Numbered from the stretch's first letter, positions 9,541 to 17,376 are shown. The stretch is DNA of 46,702 nt from Ectothiorhodospiraceae bacterium WFHF3C12 (GCA_013519935.1 JACDUA010000033.1:1-46702), one strand, 5' to 3'. Numbers and translations: made by a program. Notes: a model not told the origin generated them from the letters alone.

Positions 9541-9726
9541 AGCTGTTCCTCGGTATCTTCAATGAGACATGGGTTCTGCAACCGGGGTTGGGCGGGCTCG
9601 GGGACTGACCGGCCGGCGCGCTGCCACGGGGAGGGTCGGGCGCAGAGCGTCACCCTCGAAGCACGGCGGACCGGTTTGACCTGCTCGGCTCAGAGCCGCC
9701 CGGGCTCCTCCAGGAAACGCTCCTCC

Positions 9727-9732
9727 TATAAT
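9727..9732 (+). promoter_or_regulatory. TATAAT box in the fadB-tetR divergent region
   Basis: A perfect TATAAT hexamer lies in the 314-bp gap between the divergent genes. The matching -35 site is poor in the plus direction (GCTCCT at 17-bp spacing). The rest of 9541-9800 shows no recognisable gene. Confidence 0.3.
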
Positions 9733-9818
9733 GGGGATGCCAGCATAGCCGAATACCCCCAGCCCCTGAAACGTGAACCGGTGTCGGTCTTCCTAGTGTC
9801 CGATTGGACTTGGGACCA

Positions 9819-9855
9819 TACACTGGTGCATTGTGGCGAGCCGTACACTAGTGCA
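9819..9855. promoter_or_regulatory. two-copy dyad operator, probable TetR binding site
   Basis: TACACTGGTGCA at 9819-9830 and TACACTAGTGCA at 9844-9855 differ by one base and start 25 bp apart. Each is built on a CACTAGTG-type palindrome. The first sits in the spacer and -10 region of a possible promoter (TTGGAC 9804-9809, 17 bp, TGCATT 9827-9832); the second touches the ATG of the TetR gene. This layout suits autorepression and control of the divergent beta-oxidation operon. Confidence 0.6.
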
Positions 9856-10496
9856 TGTCCCTGACACCGTCAACTGGACCCGCCGTGAGCAAGCAAAGCA
9901 AAGACGCCCAGGCCAACAAAATCAAGGGCAAAGGCAACCTCAGCCGGGACGCCTGGCTGGACGCCGCCGCCGGCGCCATTGCCGAAGGCGGCTTCGGCAA
10001 CGTGCGCATCCTGGTGCTGGCGCAGAAACTCGGCGTTACCCGTGGCAGCTTCTACTGGCATTTCCAGGACCACGCCGAGTTCATCGGCGCGTTCCTCACT
10101 CGCTGGCGCGACCGCCGCATCCACGAGCTACAGTACTGGCGCCCGGCGGAAACCGACGACGCCCGCACGGCGCTGATGAACATGGTGAATTTCCTGCTCA
10201 GCGAACCCGCCCGCAATCTGCGCCGCCTGCGCGTGGAGCTGGCCGTGCGCGACTACGCCCGCCGCGACGACTACGCCGCCGAAATGGTGGACGAAGTCGA
10301 CCGCGCCCGCCTGGCCCAGGCCAAGGACTTCATAGCCCGCATCGAGCCCGACGACGAAGCCGCGCGGGATATGGCGCTTCTGCTATACGTAAGCACCGTG
10401 GGGAGTCAGGTAGTATTGACGGGCCCGGTGGGGGACGATGAGACGATTGAGCGGGTGGAGCGGTTGATTACGCGGGTCATGGCGGGGCGGGGATGA
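9855..10496 (+). CDS. TetR/AcrR-family transcriptional regulator
   Basis: 213 residues. The HTH is at about 31-80 (GFGNVRILVLAQKLGVTRGSFYWHF, the usual T-x-G-x-F/L-Y-W/Y-H-F recognition helix). A helical ligand-binding domain follows. It is transcribed away from the beta-oxidation operon, and two matching dyads lie between, so it is probably an acyl-CoA- or fatty-acid-responsive repressor of that operon. The ATG overlaps the second dyad and lacks a clear ribosome binding site. A GTG at 9885 is an alternative start that would skip the unusual first ten residues. Confidence 0.9.
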   Translation: MSLTPSTGPAVSKQSKDAQANKIKGKGNLSRDAWLDAAAGAIAEGGFGNVRILVLAQKLGVTRGSFYWHFQDHAEFIGAFLTRWRDRRIHELQYWRPAETDDARTALMNMVNFLLSEPARNLRRLRVELAVRDYARRDDYAAEMVDEVDRARLAQAKDFIARIEPDDEAARDMALLLYVSTVGSQVVLTGPVGDDETIERVERLITRVMAGRG

Positions 10497-10591
10497 GCCA
10501 TATGTGGGATCTAATCCGGACATTGTGGTCTGTCCCAGTTTCTCGTGTCCCAGTTTCTCCGCTAGGCGGCCCGTCGCTTGACGGACATCGA

Positions 10592-10945
10592 CTACGCCAC
10601 GCGGGGAGAGATCTCTCGCTCTATCTCGCTGGCGACGGTATGGCGCGCTTGCCGAAGATCGTAGTCGGCCTGGAGACGGATCCAGAACTCGGGCGTTGTT
10701 CCGAAGTAACGTGCCAGACGCAGCGCAGTATCCGCCGTCAGGCCGCGCTGGCCGTTGATGAGGGCGGTGATCCGGTTAGGCGGCACGTGAAGCGCACGTG
10801 CTAGCGCGGCGGCGGAGAGACCCAGGGGTTCCATGAAGTCCTCATACAGGATCTCCCCTGGCAGGATGGGGCTGTCGCGCTCTTCGTCCGCCGGGGCTAC
10901 ATCGTCGAAGCGCGTCTCATGTAGCTTGTTGCGGTCAATAGTCAT
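10592..10945 (-). CDS. higA: HigA-family antitoxin
   Basis: 117 residues. An XRE-type HTH occupies about 30-85 and has the HigA signature PILPGEILYEDFMEPLGLS, ALARALHVPPNRITALINGQRGLTADTALRLARYFG and TPEFWIRLQ. It neutralises the HigB nuclease by forming a complex, and the complex represses its own operon. It is the second gene, 12 nt after the toxin stop, in the inverted toxin-first order typical of higBA. GGAG lies upstream of the start. The N-terminal 25 residues are longer than in many HigA proteins. Confidence 0.93.
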   Translation of the reverse strand: MTIDRNKLHETRFDDVAPADEERDSPILPGEILYEDFMEPLGLSAAALARALHVPPNRITALINGQRGLTADTALRLARYFGTTPEFWIRLQADYDLRQARHTVASEIEREISPRVA

Positions 10946-10957
10946 AACTCATCTCCA

Positions 10958-11239
10958 TCAGTGGTAGTCGCAAAACTCGACGTCCCACGCATCGCCCGCT
11001 TCGAAGCGGAAGCAGATTCTCCACTGGCCATCCACACGAATGCTCCACTGGCCGGCCCGGTCGCCGGATAGCTTTTCCAGACGGTTGCCGGGCGGGACGG
11101 TCAGTTCCTCGACGCTTTCCACGGCGTCGAGTTGCAGCAGCTTACGACGGGCCTTGCGCCGCAGCGGCTTCGCCACCGACCGTACCGGCCTATCGTCGAA
11201 CAAGGCGGCCGTGGTCTTGTCCGCGAACGTCTTGATCAT
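10958..11239 (-). CDS. higB: HigB/RelE-family toxin (ribosome-dependent mRNA interferase)
   Basis: 93 residues, the standard RelE/HigB size. The family words MIKTFADKTTAALF, FDDRPVRSV, RKLLQLDAVESVEELTVPPGNRLEKLSGDRAGQWSIRV and QWRICFRF are present with the conserved basic and aromatic residues of the fold intact, so an active mRNA interferase is expected. The ATG sits only a few bases from a likely -10 element, so the transcript may be leaderless or nearly so. Confidence 0.92.
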   Translation of the reverse strand: MIKTFADKTTAALFDDRPVRSVAKPLRRKARRKLLQLDAVESVEELTVPPGNRLEKLSGDRAGQWSIRVDGQWRICFRFEAGDAWDVEFCDYH

Positions 11240-11245
11240 TGACCT

Positions 11246-11274
11246 ATATTAGTATGCGTTACGTATTACGTAAA
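11246..11274 (-). promoter_or_regulatory. higBA promoter with overlapping HigA operator
   Basis: On the minus strand TTTACG (11274-11269), 17 bp and TAATAT (11251-11246) form a sigma70-like promoter. The dyad TTACGTA-T-TACGTAA at 11259-11273 has perfect 7-bp arms and covers the -35 box and spacer, as expected for an autorepressing antitoxin. Confidence 0.65.
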
Positions 11275-11334
11275 GATTGTGTTTGGTATTGAGAATGCGC
11301 GTGGGAGGGTCCATGGGGCGCCCGCTGGGCACCC

Positions 11335-11351
11335 GGGTCGGACCTGCGCAA
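11335..11351 (+). repeat. REP-like terminal repeat upstream of the RAYT gene
   Basis: GGGTCGGACCTGCGCAA. Its reverse complement recurs with two changes at 12249-12265 beyond the RAYT gene. Confidence 0.6.
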
Positions 11352-11447
11352 CTAGCTGAATAAAAATAGGAAAACGGCAGATGTACACTGTACAGATGCC
11401 TTGGAGGGCCAATTTCTGCCGCTAGACCACGTTCTAAGGAGGGAACG

Positions 11448-12230
11448 ATGCCAAGGGCTAATCGCGTGTTTCTGCCTGGGCATGTCTGGCACATCACGCA
11501 TCGATGTCACCGCCAGCAGTTTCTGTTGAAGTTCGCGCGGGACCGGCGGCGCTGGCGCTATTGGCTGTTCGAAGCCAGAAAGCGCTTCGGCCTGTGTGTG
11601 CTGGATTACATCGCAACCTCGAACCATGTCCACCTATTGGTGAAGGACCGTGGTGAGGGTGAGATCAGGCGCAGCATGCAGCTTATCGCCGGCCGCACGG
11701 GGCAGGACTACAACCGTCGTAAAGGGCGGCGTGGTGCGTACTGGGAAGATCGCTACCACGCAACCGCTGTCGATTCCGGGCGTTACCTTGTGCAGTGTCT
11801 GGTCTATATCGACCTGAATATGGTGCGGGCCGGGGTTGTCGGGCACCCGGGCGAATGGGAGATATCCGGGTATCGGGAGATTCAGGTCCCACCGCAGCGA
11901 TACCGGATTATCGATATGCAAGCCCTGGGCGAGCTGCTTGAACTACCCGGGACCAATGCCCTAAGGGACTATCATCGTGGGTGCGTTGAGGAGGCGTTGC
12001 TATCCGAGCGATTGCGGCGAGACGGACGCTGGTCGGAAAGTCTTGCCGTCGGAAGCGCGGAGTTCGTCAACGGCTACCGTGAAGGCCTGGGCGTCAGGGC
12101 GCGCCATCGAGAGACGGTTGAGCTGCCAGATGGCTACGCCCTGCGGGAACCGGCGTATGCTTACGACCGTAGTTCTGGCCCCGAAATGGCGGCTCTAAGG
12201 CATGACAACGGCGCGGATTGGGTCGATTAG
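11448..12230 (+). CDS. REP-associated tyrosine transposase (RAYT, Y1 family)
   Basis: 260 residues. The IS200-like Y1 transposase core carries the HUH motif H60-V-H62 in YIATSNHVHLLV. Further family motifs are RAYT-type RRKGRRGAYWEDRYHATAV (91-107) and YLVQCLVYIDLNMVRAGVV (113-131); Y113 or Y120 is the probable nucleophile. RAYTs are single-copy domesticated transposases linked to the spread of REP palindromes. AAGGAGGGAACG precedes the ATG, an almost perfect ribosome binding site. The gene is bracketed by inverted GGGTCGRACCTRCGCAA repeats. The C-terminal 100 residues are unlike the core, and pieces of that DNA recur at 17.3 and 19.7 kb. Confidence 0.93.
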   Translation: MPRANRVFLPGHVWHITHRCHRQQFLLKFARDRRRWRYWLFEARKRFGLCVLDYIATSNHVHLLVKDRGEGEIRRSMQLIAGRTGQDYNRRKGRRGAYWEDRYHATAVDSGRYLVQCLVYIDLNMVRAGVVGHPGEWEISGYREIQVPPQRYRIIDMQALGELLELPGTNALRDYHRGCVEEALLSERLRRDGRWSESLAVGSAEFVNGYREGLGVRARHRETVELPDGYALREPAYAYDRSSGPEMAALRHDNGADWVD

Positions 12231-12248
12231 CCGCTACTTTACAAGGCC

Positions 12249-12265
12249 TTGCGTAGGTTCGACCC
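12249..12265 (-). repeat. REP-like terminal repeat downstream of the RAYT gene
   Basis: TTGCGTAGGTTCGACCC on the plus strand; reverse complement GGGTCGAACCTACGCAA, 15 of 17 bases equal to 11335-11351. Together the two define an inverted-repeat-bounded RAYT unit of about 930 bp. Confidence 0.6.
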
Positions 12266-12373
12266 GTGCCGACGTCTATCGTTTCCTACACCACAGGCGC
12301 AGCGTGCATACTCGAAGGGTCCAAGGCGCTGTGGCTGGCAGCCGATACACCACGGACTGGATAGGGACAGCAT

Positions 12374-13846
12374 ATGCCGGGAACGGGTCACGGCAGGGCG
12401 CGTGAGCTGCGTTATTGCCGCTCCGCGGAAGAAGCGGTCAGGCGGGTCACGGCTATCTACGACGAGGCGGTGGCGCGCATCCGTAAACGTCACCAACGAT
12501 TCGTAGCCGGCGATCGCGCCGGTGAGCCGGCGCTCGATGCCTGCTACCCGTATGTCGGGGTCGAGGTGGAGCGGGAGCAGCTGGTGACCGTTTCGCGACC
12601 GGCCTATGGCTCATTCCGGAACCCCGGCGTGCATGGCACCACCGTTACCCGCCCGGACATCTTCGCGGACTACTATCGCGAGCAGTTCGAGCTGCTCATT
12701 GAGAACCACGGCGTGCCTATCGTGGTCGGCGTGAGCGACGAGCCCATCCCGCTGCCTTTCGTGGTGGAGGAGGCCACGGCGGATCTGGAGCCGGAGCAGG
12801 TCCGGGCCATGGAGTCGGTCTTCCACCTGCCCAATCTGGGCCGGATCGACGACGCCATAGCCAACGGCACCCATCGCACGCCGCCGGGTCACCCGTTGCC
12901 CCTGTCGCTGTTTCCGGCGCAGCGGGTCGACCTGGCCCTGCAGCGCCTGCACCATTACACGGCCACCGACCCGCGGCACTTCCAGGGGTTCGTGCTGTTC
13001 ACGAACTACCAGCGCTACGTGGATGACTTCATCGCCTACGGCCGCGAGCAGATGGCCCATGGCAGCGAATACACCGCATTCGTCGAGCCGGGCGACGTGA
13101 TGACCCGGACCGCGCGCGAGGGCGGTAGCCCGGCGACAGGGGAAACACCCTCACAGCAGCCGCCGATGCCGGCCTATCACCTGGTCCGGGACGACGGCCT
13201 GGGAGTCACGCTGGTAAACATCGGGATCGGCCCGTCCAACGCCAAGACCGTCACGGATCACCTGGCCGTGATGAGGCCTCACTGCTGGCTGATGGTGGGG
13301 CACTGCGGCGGCCTGCGCCGGTCGCAGCAGCTCGGCGACTACGTGCTGGCCCACGCGTACATCCGCGAGGACCACGTCCTCGACCAGGACCTGCCGCTGT
13401 GGGTCCCGGTCCCGCCCATCGCGGAGATCCAGGTGGCACTGCAGGAGGCTGTGGCCGGGGTCACCGCGCTGCAGGGGGCGGAGCTGAAGGCCCGGATGCG
13501 TACCGGTACCGTGGCGAGCACGGACAACCGCAACTGGGAGCTTCGCTATGAGGAACTCTACGAACGCTTCAGCCAGTCGCGGGCCATAGCGGTGGACATG
13601 GAGAGCGCGACCATCGCCGCCAACGGCTTCCGCCTGCGTGTGCCCTATGGCACGCTGCTCTGCGTCTCCGACAAGCCGATGCACGGCGAGCTTAAGTTGC
13701 GCAGCATGGCCAACTCCTTCTACCGCACGCGCATCAACCAGCACCTGTCCATCGGCCTGGAGACCATCCGCATCCTCAAGGCGTCTGGCATCGACGCGCT
13801 GCACTCACGCAAGCTTCGCAGCTTCGACGAGCCGGCGTTCAGGTAG
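12374..13846 (+). CDS. amn: AMP nucleosidase
   Basis: 490 residues, the usual length of Amn. The protein splits AMP into adenine and ribose 5-phosphate and so controls adenylate pools in the cytosol. The N-terminal AMN domain (about 15-190) includes YPYVGVEVE, SRPAYGSFRNPGVHGTTVTRPDIF and PIPLPFVVEE. The C-terminal nucleoside-phosphorylase-like domain (about 270-470) has NIGIGPSNAKTVTDHLAV, MVGHCGGLR, YIREDHVLD, TGTVASTDNRNWEL and VDMESATIAANGFR, the last holding the substrate-binding Met-Glu pair. The ATG follows AGGGACAGCAT. Confidence 0.96.
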   Translation: MPGTGHGRARELRYCRSAEEAVRRVTAIYDEAVARIRKRHQRFVAGDRAGEPALDACYPYVGVEVEREQLVTVSRPAYGSFRNPGVHGTTVTRPDIFADYYREQFELLIENHGVPIVVGVSDEPIPLPFVVEEATADLEPEQVRAMESVFHLPNLGRIDDAIANGTHRTPPGHPLPLSLFPAQRVDLALQRLHHYTATDPRHFQGFVLFTNYQRYVDDFIAYGREQMAHGSEYTAFVEPGDVMTRTAREGGSPATGETPSQQPPMPAYHLVRDDGLGVTLVNIGIGPSNAKTVTDHLAVMRPHCWLMVGHCGGLRRSQQLGDYVLAHAYIREDHVLDQDLPLWVPVPPIAEIQVALQEAVAGVTALQGAELKARMRTGTVASTDNRNWELRYEELYERFSQSRAIAVDMESATIAANGFRLRVPYGTLLCVSDKPMHGELKLRSMANSFYRTRINQHLSIGLETIRILKASGIDALHSRKLRSFDEPAFR

Positions 13847-13881
13847 GGCGGTCATGTCCGAAACAGCAGCGGAGGTCGTCA

Positions 13882-14319
13882 GTGAGCAAGGTGACAGCAC
13901 GATGGTCCGAGGTTCGTGAGGCGTACGACTTCGTGAGCGCCGCTTCTCTGGGAGAAGTGGAGGCGTATCTCAGCCTGGAAACCGGGAAGGTTCACTTGCA
14001 GCTGGAGCCGGGCGCTGTCGATGACATGGAGCCTTTGCCCGATGACATCGACGACGCGGACAAGTACGTGGCCATCCCGGATAAGTACCATCTCGACCTT
14101 GGAAAGGACCTGGTATTCCGGTTTGTATCCGACTATGTGCCGGAGGACGTCGGGACGGTTAGGGGCATGTTCTCGCGCAAGGGCGCGTATCGCCGTTTCA
14201 AGGACTTTCTGGAGGATCGAGGGCTGCTGGATCAGTGGTATGCGTACGAAGAGGCCGCAATCGAGAGGGCGCTTCGCGAATGGTGCGAGTATCAGGGTGT
14301 CGCACTATCCGATGAGTAG
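13882..14319 (+). CDS. UPF0158-family protein
   Basis: 145 residues from a GTG with GGAGG 7 nt upstream. It matches the small acidic UPF0158 proteins: an N-terminal LGEVEAYLSLETGKVHL strand region, the central PDDIDDADKYVAIPDKYHLDLGKDLVFRFV and the C-terminal GAYRRFKDFLEDRGLLDQWYAYEEAAIERALREWCEYQGV. No enzymatic function is known for the family. It begins 35 nt after amn and may be co-transcribed with it. Confidence 0.85.
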   Translation: MSKVTARWSEVREAYDFVSAASLGEVEAYLSLETGKVHLQLEPGAVDDMEPLPDDIDDADKYVAIPDKYHLDLGKDLVFRFVSDYVPEDVGTVRGMFSRKGAYRRFKDFLEDRGLLDQWYAYEEAAIERALREWCEYQGVALSDE

Positions 14320-14402
14320 CCGCCTGCGCCGGTGACCTCTCAAGCCATGACCTGGCATGGACGGTGCCGGGTGCCGTCCGTAGCGGCCACCAGTCGAGCG
14401 CC

Positions 14403-14783
14403 TCAACACGTGGAATGAAACAGCCCACCGACAGCCTCGCCCCGCCGGGCCAGCTCGTTGTACAGGCGCGCGGCCTCGTTGGTCTCCGCGGCGTGGACGG
14501 CTATGCCGCGCGCCTTTAGGAGCTCCAGCGTTTCGGACTTTGTGTGCAGCGCCTTCAACATCCCCTGGCTCAGCACGATGGCCGTCACGCCGTGTCCGAT
14601 CAGCTCCTCCACGTCTGCAGGCTGAATGCCGGGAACGTGGCGGGTGCCGGTTTCGTTCCAGTTCCATTCGCGGCCGCCGCCGGGCCAGAGCTTGAAGTCC
14701 TTTCCCGGACCAAGCGACTCGACCGTCATCCGGCCCCAGGACAGCTCGCAGATCAGCGGTGAGGGTTGGGTACTGTATTCCAT
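14403..14783 (-). CDS. Mth938-like domain protein (DUF498)
   Basis: 126 residues from the ATG at 14783. The single Mth938-like domain has ELSWGRMTVE, the glycine-rich KDFKLWPGGGREWNWNETGTRHVPGI and VEELIGHGVTAIVLSQGMLKALH, followed by LLKARGIAVHAAETNEAARLYNELARRGEAVGGLFHSTC. Human relatives are AAMDC and NDUFAF3. The bacterial proteins have no settled role. It converges with the UPF0158 gene. Confidence 0.85.
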   Translation of the reverse strand: MEYSTQPSPLICELSWGRMTVESLGPGKDFKLWPGGGREWNWNETGTRHVPGIQPADVEELIGHGVTAIVLSQGMLKALHTKSETLELLKARGIAVHAAETNEAARLYNELARRGEAVGGLFHSTC

Positions 14784-15174
14784 GGGCGCCACCCCTACTG
14801 TCAATCTGGCTACGGAACGCCGGCACGCCAAGGGTCAGTCCCCTGTTATCCCGGTCCGCCAGCCATGAACAGTCCGACTCACAACGCCTCCCGGGAGTAT
14901 GGTGACGTCGAATTACGAAGTCGGGCTCCGACATTCGCGTGGTACTCGCAGGCCCGCTTGCCCCCTCAGGAGGGCACGTGCGGTGCTCGTCCAGAAGGCC
15001 TCGTCAGACGCCTCCGCCAGCATCCCGGTCTTTGATGTCCGGTCGCCGGCTCCTTCAATCAAGACGGCGGACGCCGGTTCACCCCGGTAGAGTTGACGCG
15101 GCCTGGCGTGGCCCGTGAACCGCTTCCGGTGGCGCGCCGCAGCCGGCCTTTTCGCGAAAGGGCGGCTGGCCGGA
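14784..15174. other. 391-bp gap without a recognisable gene
   Basis: Between the Mth938-like gene and choX, both on the minus strand. CCGGCC at about 15144 pairs with GGCCGG at about 15170 around an inner CTTTTCGCGAAAG stem, which may terminate choX transcripts. Nothing else is recognised. Confidence 0.4.
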
Positions 15175-16143
15175 TTATAGGCCCAGCGCTTTCACGATCA
15201 CGTCCCTGGCGTTGCGTTCGCCGTCGGCGGTCTTGATCGGACCCGTCTGGTAGGTGCCGCCCTCGGCGAACCATCGGTCTATCAGCTGAGGATTCTCCTG
15301 GATAAGCTGACGGCCTGCTTCGGCGTAGTCCATGCCCTCGTTGATGATGTATTGGCCCATCAGGCTCTGCTCATCAACCGTGAAGCGATAGTTCTCAAGG
15401 AACTGGCCGATGTTCGGGCACTGCCAGGCAAAGCCGGTGCGGGTCAGGGTGTACACGGTCGCGCCGCCCTTGTCGGGCCCCCAGTATTCCTCGCCGCCCG
15501 CCAGGTATTCCATGGGTATGTTGAGGTTCATGGGGTGCGGCGCCCAGCCGAGATACGCAATCCAGCGTTGCTTGGGGACACGTCGTTGCACTTCGGCTAG
15601 CATGGCAGCCTCGCTGGAGGCAACGAGCTCCCAATCACCGAGACCGTAGGCATTGTCGTCAATCATCCGCTGGATGATGTCGTTGCCGTCATTGCCGGCC
15701 TCGATGCCATATATCTTGCCCTCGAACCTGTCCTTGTGTTCCTTGAGGTCCTCGAAGTGCGTCACGCCCGCCTCATACACGTAGCGCGGTACGGCAACGG
15801 TGTACTTCGCGTTCTCCAGATTCTTGCTGACGATGTCCATTTTGCCCTCGGTCATGTACTTCCGGATCATGCTGCGCTGGGTGGGCAGCCACAGTCCGAG
15901 GAAAGTATCGCGCTGGTTGCTCGCCAGCGATGAGAACATGATCGGGACAGAGGCCGTGATCACCTCCGTTTCGTAGCCGAGCTGCCCGAGCATCCAGGCG
16001 GCGGTTTCCGTCTTCGCCGACACGCCCGTCCAGTTGACCTGACCGAATCGGACTTCTTCACAGTTGGCGTCGGCGGCGTGGGCCGTGCTAGCGAATACCA
16101 TCGAGAGAAAAACAGTCAGCACTGCGGGCAGTCGCTTTCTCAT
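15175..16143 (-). CDS. choX: choline/betaine-type ABC transporter substrate-binding protein (ChoX-like)
   Basis: 322 residues from the ATG at 16143 (GGAGGTTCCGTG upstream). A Sec signal peptide ends near AHA-ADA (about residue 23). The mature part is an OpuAC-type type II binding protein with ChoX hallmarks: VNWTGVSAKTETAAWMLGQLGY, FLGLWLPT, NLENAKYTVAVPRYVYEAG, KIYGIEAGNDGN, YLGWAPHPMN and GGATVYTLTRTGF. The aromatic residues W, W, Y and W that box a quaternary amine are kept. The aspartate after the first W-T in ChoX is a glycine here (W-T-G). No permease or ATPase gene is adjacent, so it must work with transport partners encoded elsewhere. Confidence 0.88.
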   Translation of the reverse strand: MRKRLPAVLTVFLSMVFASTAHAADANCEEVRFGQVNWTGVSAKTETAAWMLGQLGYETEVITASVPIMFSSLASNQRDTFLGLWLPTQRSMIRKYMTEGKMDIVSKNLENAKYTVAVPRYVYEAGVTHFEDLKEHKDRFEGKIYGIEAGNDGNDIIQRMIDDNAYGLGDWELVASSEAAMLAEVQRRVPKQRWIAYLGWAPHPMNLNIPMEYLAGGEEYWGPDKGGATVYTLTRTGFAWQCPNIGQFLENYRFTVDEQSLMGQYIINEGMDYAEAGRQLIQENPQLIDRWFAEGGTYQTGPIKTADGERNARDVIVKALGL

Positions 16144-16266
16144 CACGGAACCTCCGGGTTCGCGCTGGGAAGGAGTGTGGCTGAACACGGCCACGGGGCA
16201 CTCGCCGCGGTGATCGTTACTTGCCACGAGGTTCCTGATTCTGCGCGTGTTCTTGAGCCAACCGTG

Positions 16267-16280
16267 TTGACGGAAGTCAA
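16267..16280. promoter_or_regulatory. TTGAC-N4-GTCAA dyad between choX and an SDR gene
   Basis: TTGACGGAAGTCAA lies in the 260-bp divergent gap, about 124 bp from the choX start and the same distance from the SDR start. It could be a regulator site; the arms are short. Confidence 0.3.
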
Positions 16281-16403
16281 GGTACTGTTCTGAGGCACTT
16301 GCGCCGGGGGAGAACTAGGCGAAGTATCCCGGGGCGAGCCGCGCCGCTTACCAACAGACGTGGCGTCCGTTATTCAACCGTTGGACACCTTGCGAGGCAC
16401 GGC

Positions 16404-17240
16404 ATGAACTATCGGTATCTTGAAGGTCGGGCGGCCATGGTTACCGGCGGAGCGTCGGGAATGGGCCGTGCCATGGCGCTGGCATTTGCCGCTGCCGGCG
16501 CGGATGTCGCCATTGGTTCTCTGCTTGTAAACAGCGGCGCGGCCACCACCGAAGGAGAGCTCGTGCATCGCCCCGACATGGAGGCGTTGGAGGCCGCCCG
16601 CGCGGCCATCGAAGGCCAGGGTGTGAGGGCGGTGGCCATGGAACTGGACGTGTCTGATCCGGCGTCGATAAAACGCTTCCACGAGGCGGCGAGCGCTGCC
16701 TTCGGTAAGGTGGACATCCTCGCCAATGCCGCCGGTATCACGGTCGAGCACGGGGTGATCGGTCACCCCGAAGAGCTCTGGTTGAAGGTGTTCGACGTTA
16801 ATATCCACGGGGTATTCCGGATGACCCGCGAGGTATTGCCGGGAATGGTGGAACGTCGCTGGGGGCGGATCATCAATATCGCATCGACGGCGGCTTCAGT
16901 CGGTGCTGCGACGTCGGCGGCCTACTGCGCGTCAAAGGCGGCCGTTACCGGCCTGACGCGGGCGGTGGCCCAGGAGGGGGCCGGCTCGTTCGTCACCTGC
17001 AACAGCATCAGCCCCGGATGGGTGGAGACGGATTTCGGGCGCGGATGGCTTGGAAATATTGCCGAGAAGCAATTGGGCAAAGCGGGTGCCGCGTATATCG
17101 AGGAGCAGAAGGCAGCAAACCCCCAAAAGCGGATGATTCAGCCCGAGGAGGTTGGTGCGCTGGCGGCGTTTCTATGCCGGGACGAGGCGCTCGGTATCAC
17201 AGGTCAGGATCTCACCGTCTCGGCGGGCGCGTTGTGGTGA
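16404..17240 (+). CDS. SDR-family oxidoreductase with an extended beta2 loop
   Basis: 278 residues from the ATG at 16404. The cofactor motif TGGASGMG is at 14-21, NAAG at 108-111, and the catalytic residues are S161, Y174 and K178 (YCASK). The C-terminus GITGQDLTVSAGALW is of the usual type. The stretch after the second strand (about 38-62, GSLLVNSGAATTEGELVHRPD) is longer than usual and reaches into the region that selects NAD or NADP. The gene is divergent from choX, which hints at a role in osmolyte or alcohol metabolism, but nothing more can be said of the substrate. Confidence 0.9.
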   Translation: MNYRYLEGRAAMVTGGASGMGRAMALAFAAAGADVAIGSLLVNSGAATTEGELVHRPDMEALEAARAAIEGQGVRAVAMELDVSDPASIKRFHEAASAAFGKVDILANAAGITVEHGVIGHPEELWLKVFDVNIHGVFRMTREVLPGMVERRWGRIINIASTAASVGAATSAAYCASKAAVTGLTRAVAQEGAGSFVTCNSISPGWVETDFGRGWLGNIAEKQLGKAGAAYIEEQKAANPQKRMIQPEEVGALAAFLCRDEALGITGQDLTVSAGALW

Positions 17241-17278
17241 TCTCGGCCGCTGAACAACCGCTACTTCGCCACCACGGC

Positions 17279-17376
17279 GGTTCTCCACCCTGAAATGGTG
17301 GCTCCAAGGCATGACAACGGCAGATAAGTAATGGGTTAGCCTTTATCTTACGGCGTCTTGCGCGGGTCCGACGCCC
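17279..17376 (+). repeat. relic of the RAYT unit's 3' end
   Basis: Matches 12170-12265: GAAATGGTGGCTCCAAGG and CATGACAACGGC correspond to the last codons of the RAYT gene, followed by TTAGCC and a TTGCGCGGGTCCGAC terminal repeat. It is degenerate and non-coding. It fills part of the gap between the SDR and alpha/beta hydrolase genes. Confidence 0.65.

Noticed and set aside
6100-9864. Very long plus-strand open frame of more than 1200 codons
   Set aside because: It is the antisense of the thiolase and hydratase/dehydrogenase genes. Its His/Gly/Val/Asp-rich translation is typical of mirror frames in high-GC DNA.
11382-11394. TGTACA-C-TGTACA upstream of the RAYT gene, considered as a LexA-type site
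   Set aside because: It does not fit CTGT-N8-ACAG well enough and there is no supporting context.
14305-14934. Alternative minus-strand frame over the Mth938-like gene
   Set aside because: A neighbouring frame of the same strand carries the conserved Mth938 domain; this one is Arg/Gly-rich noise.
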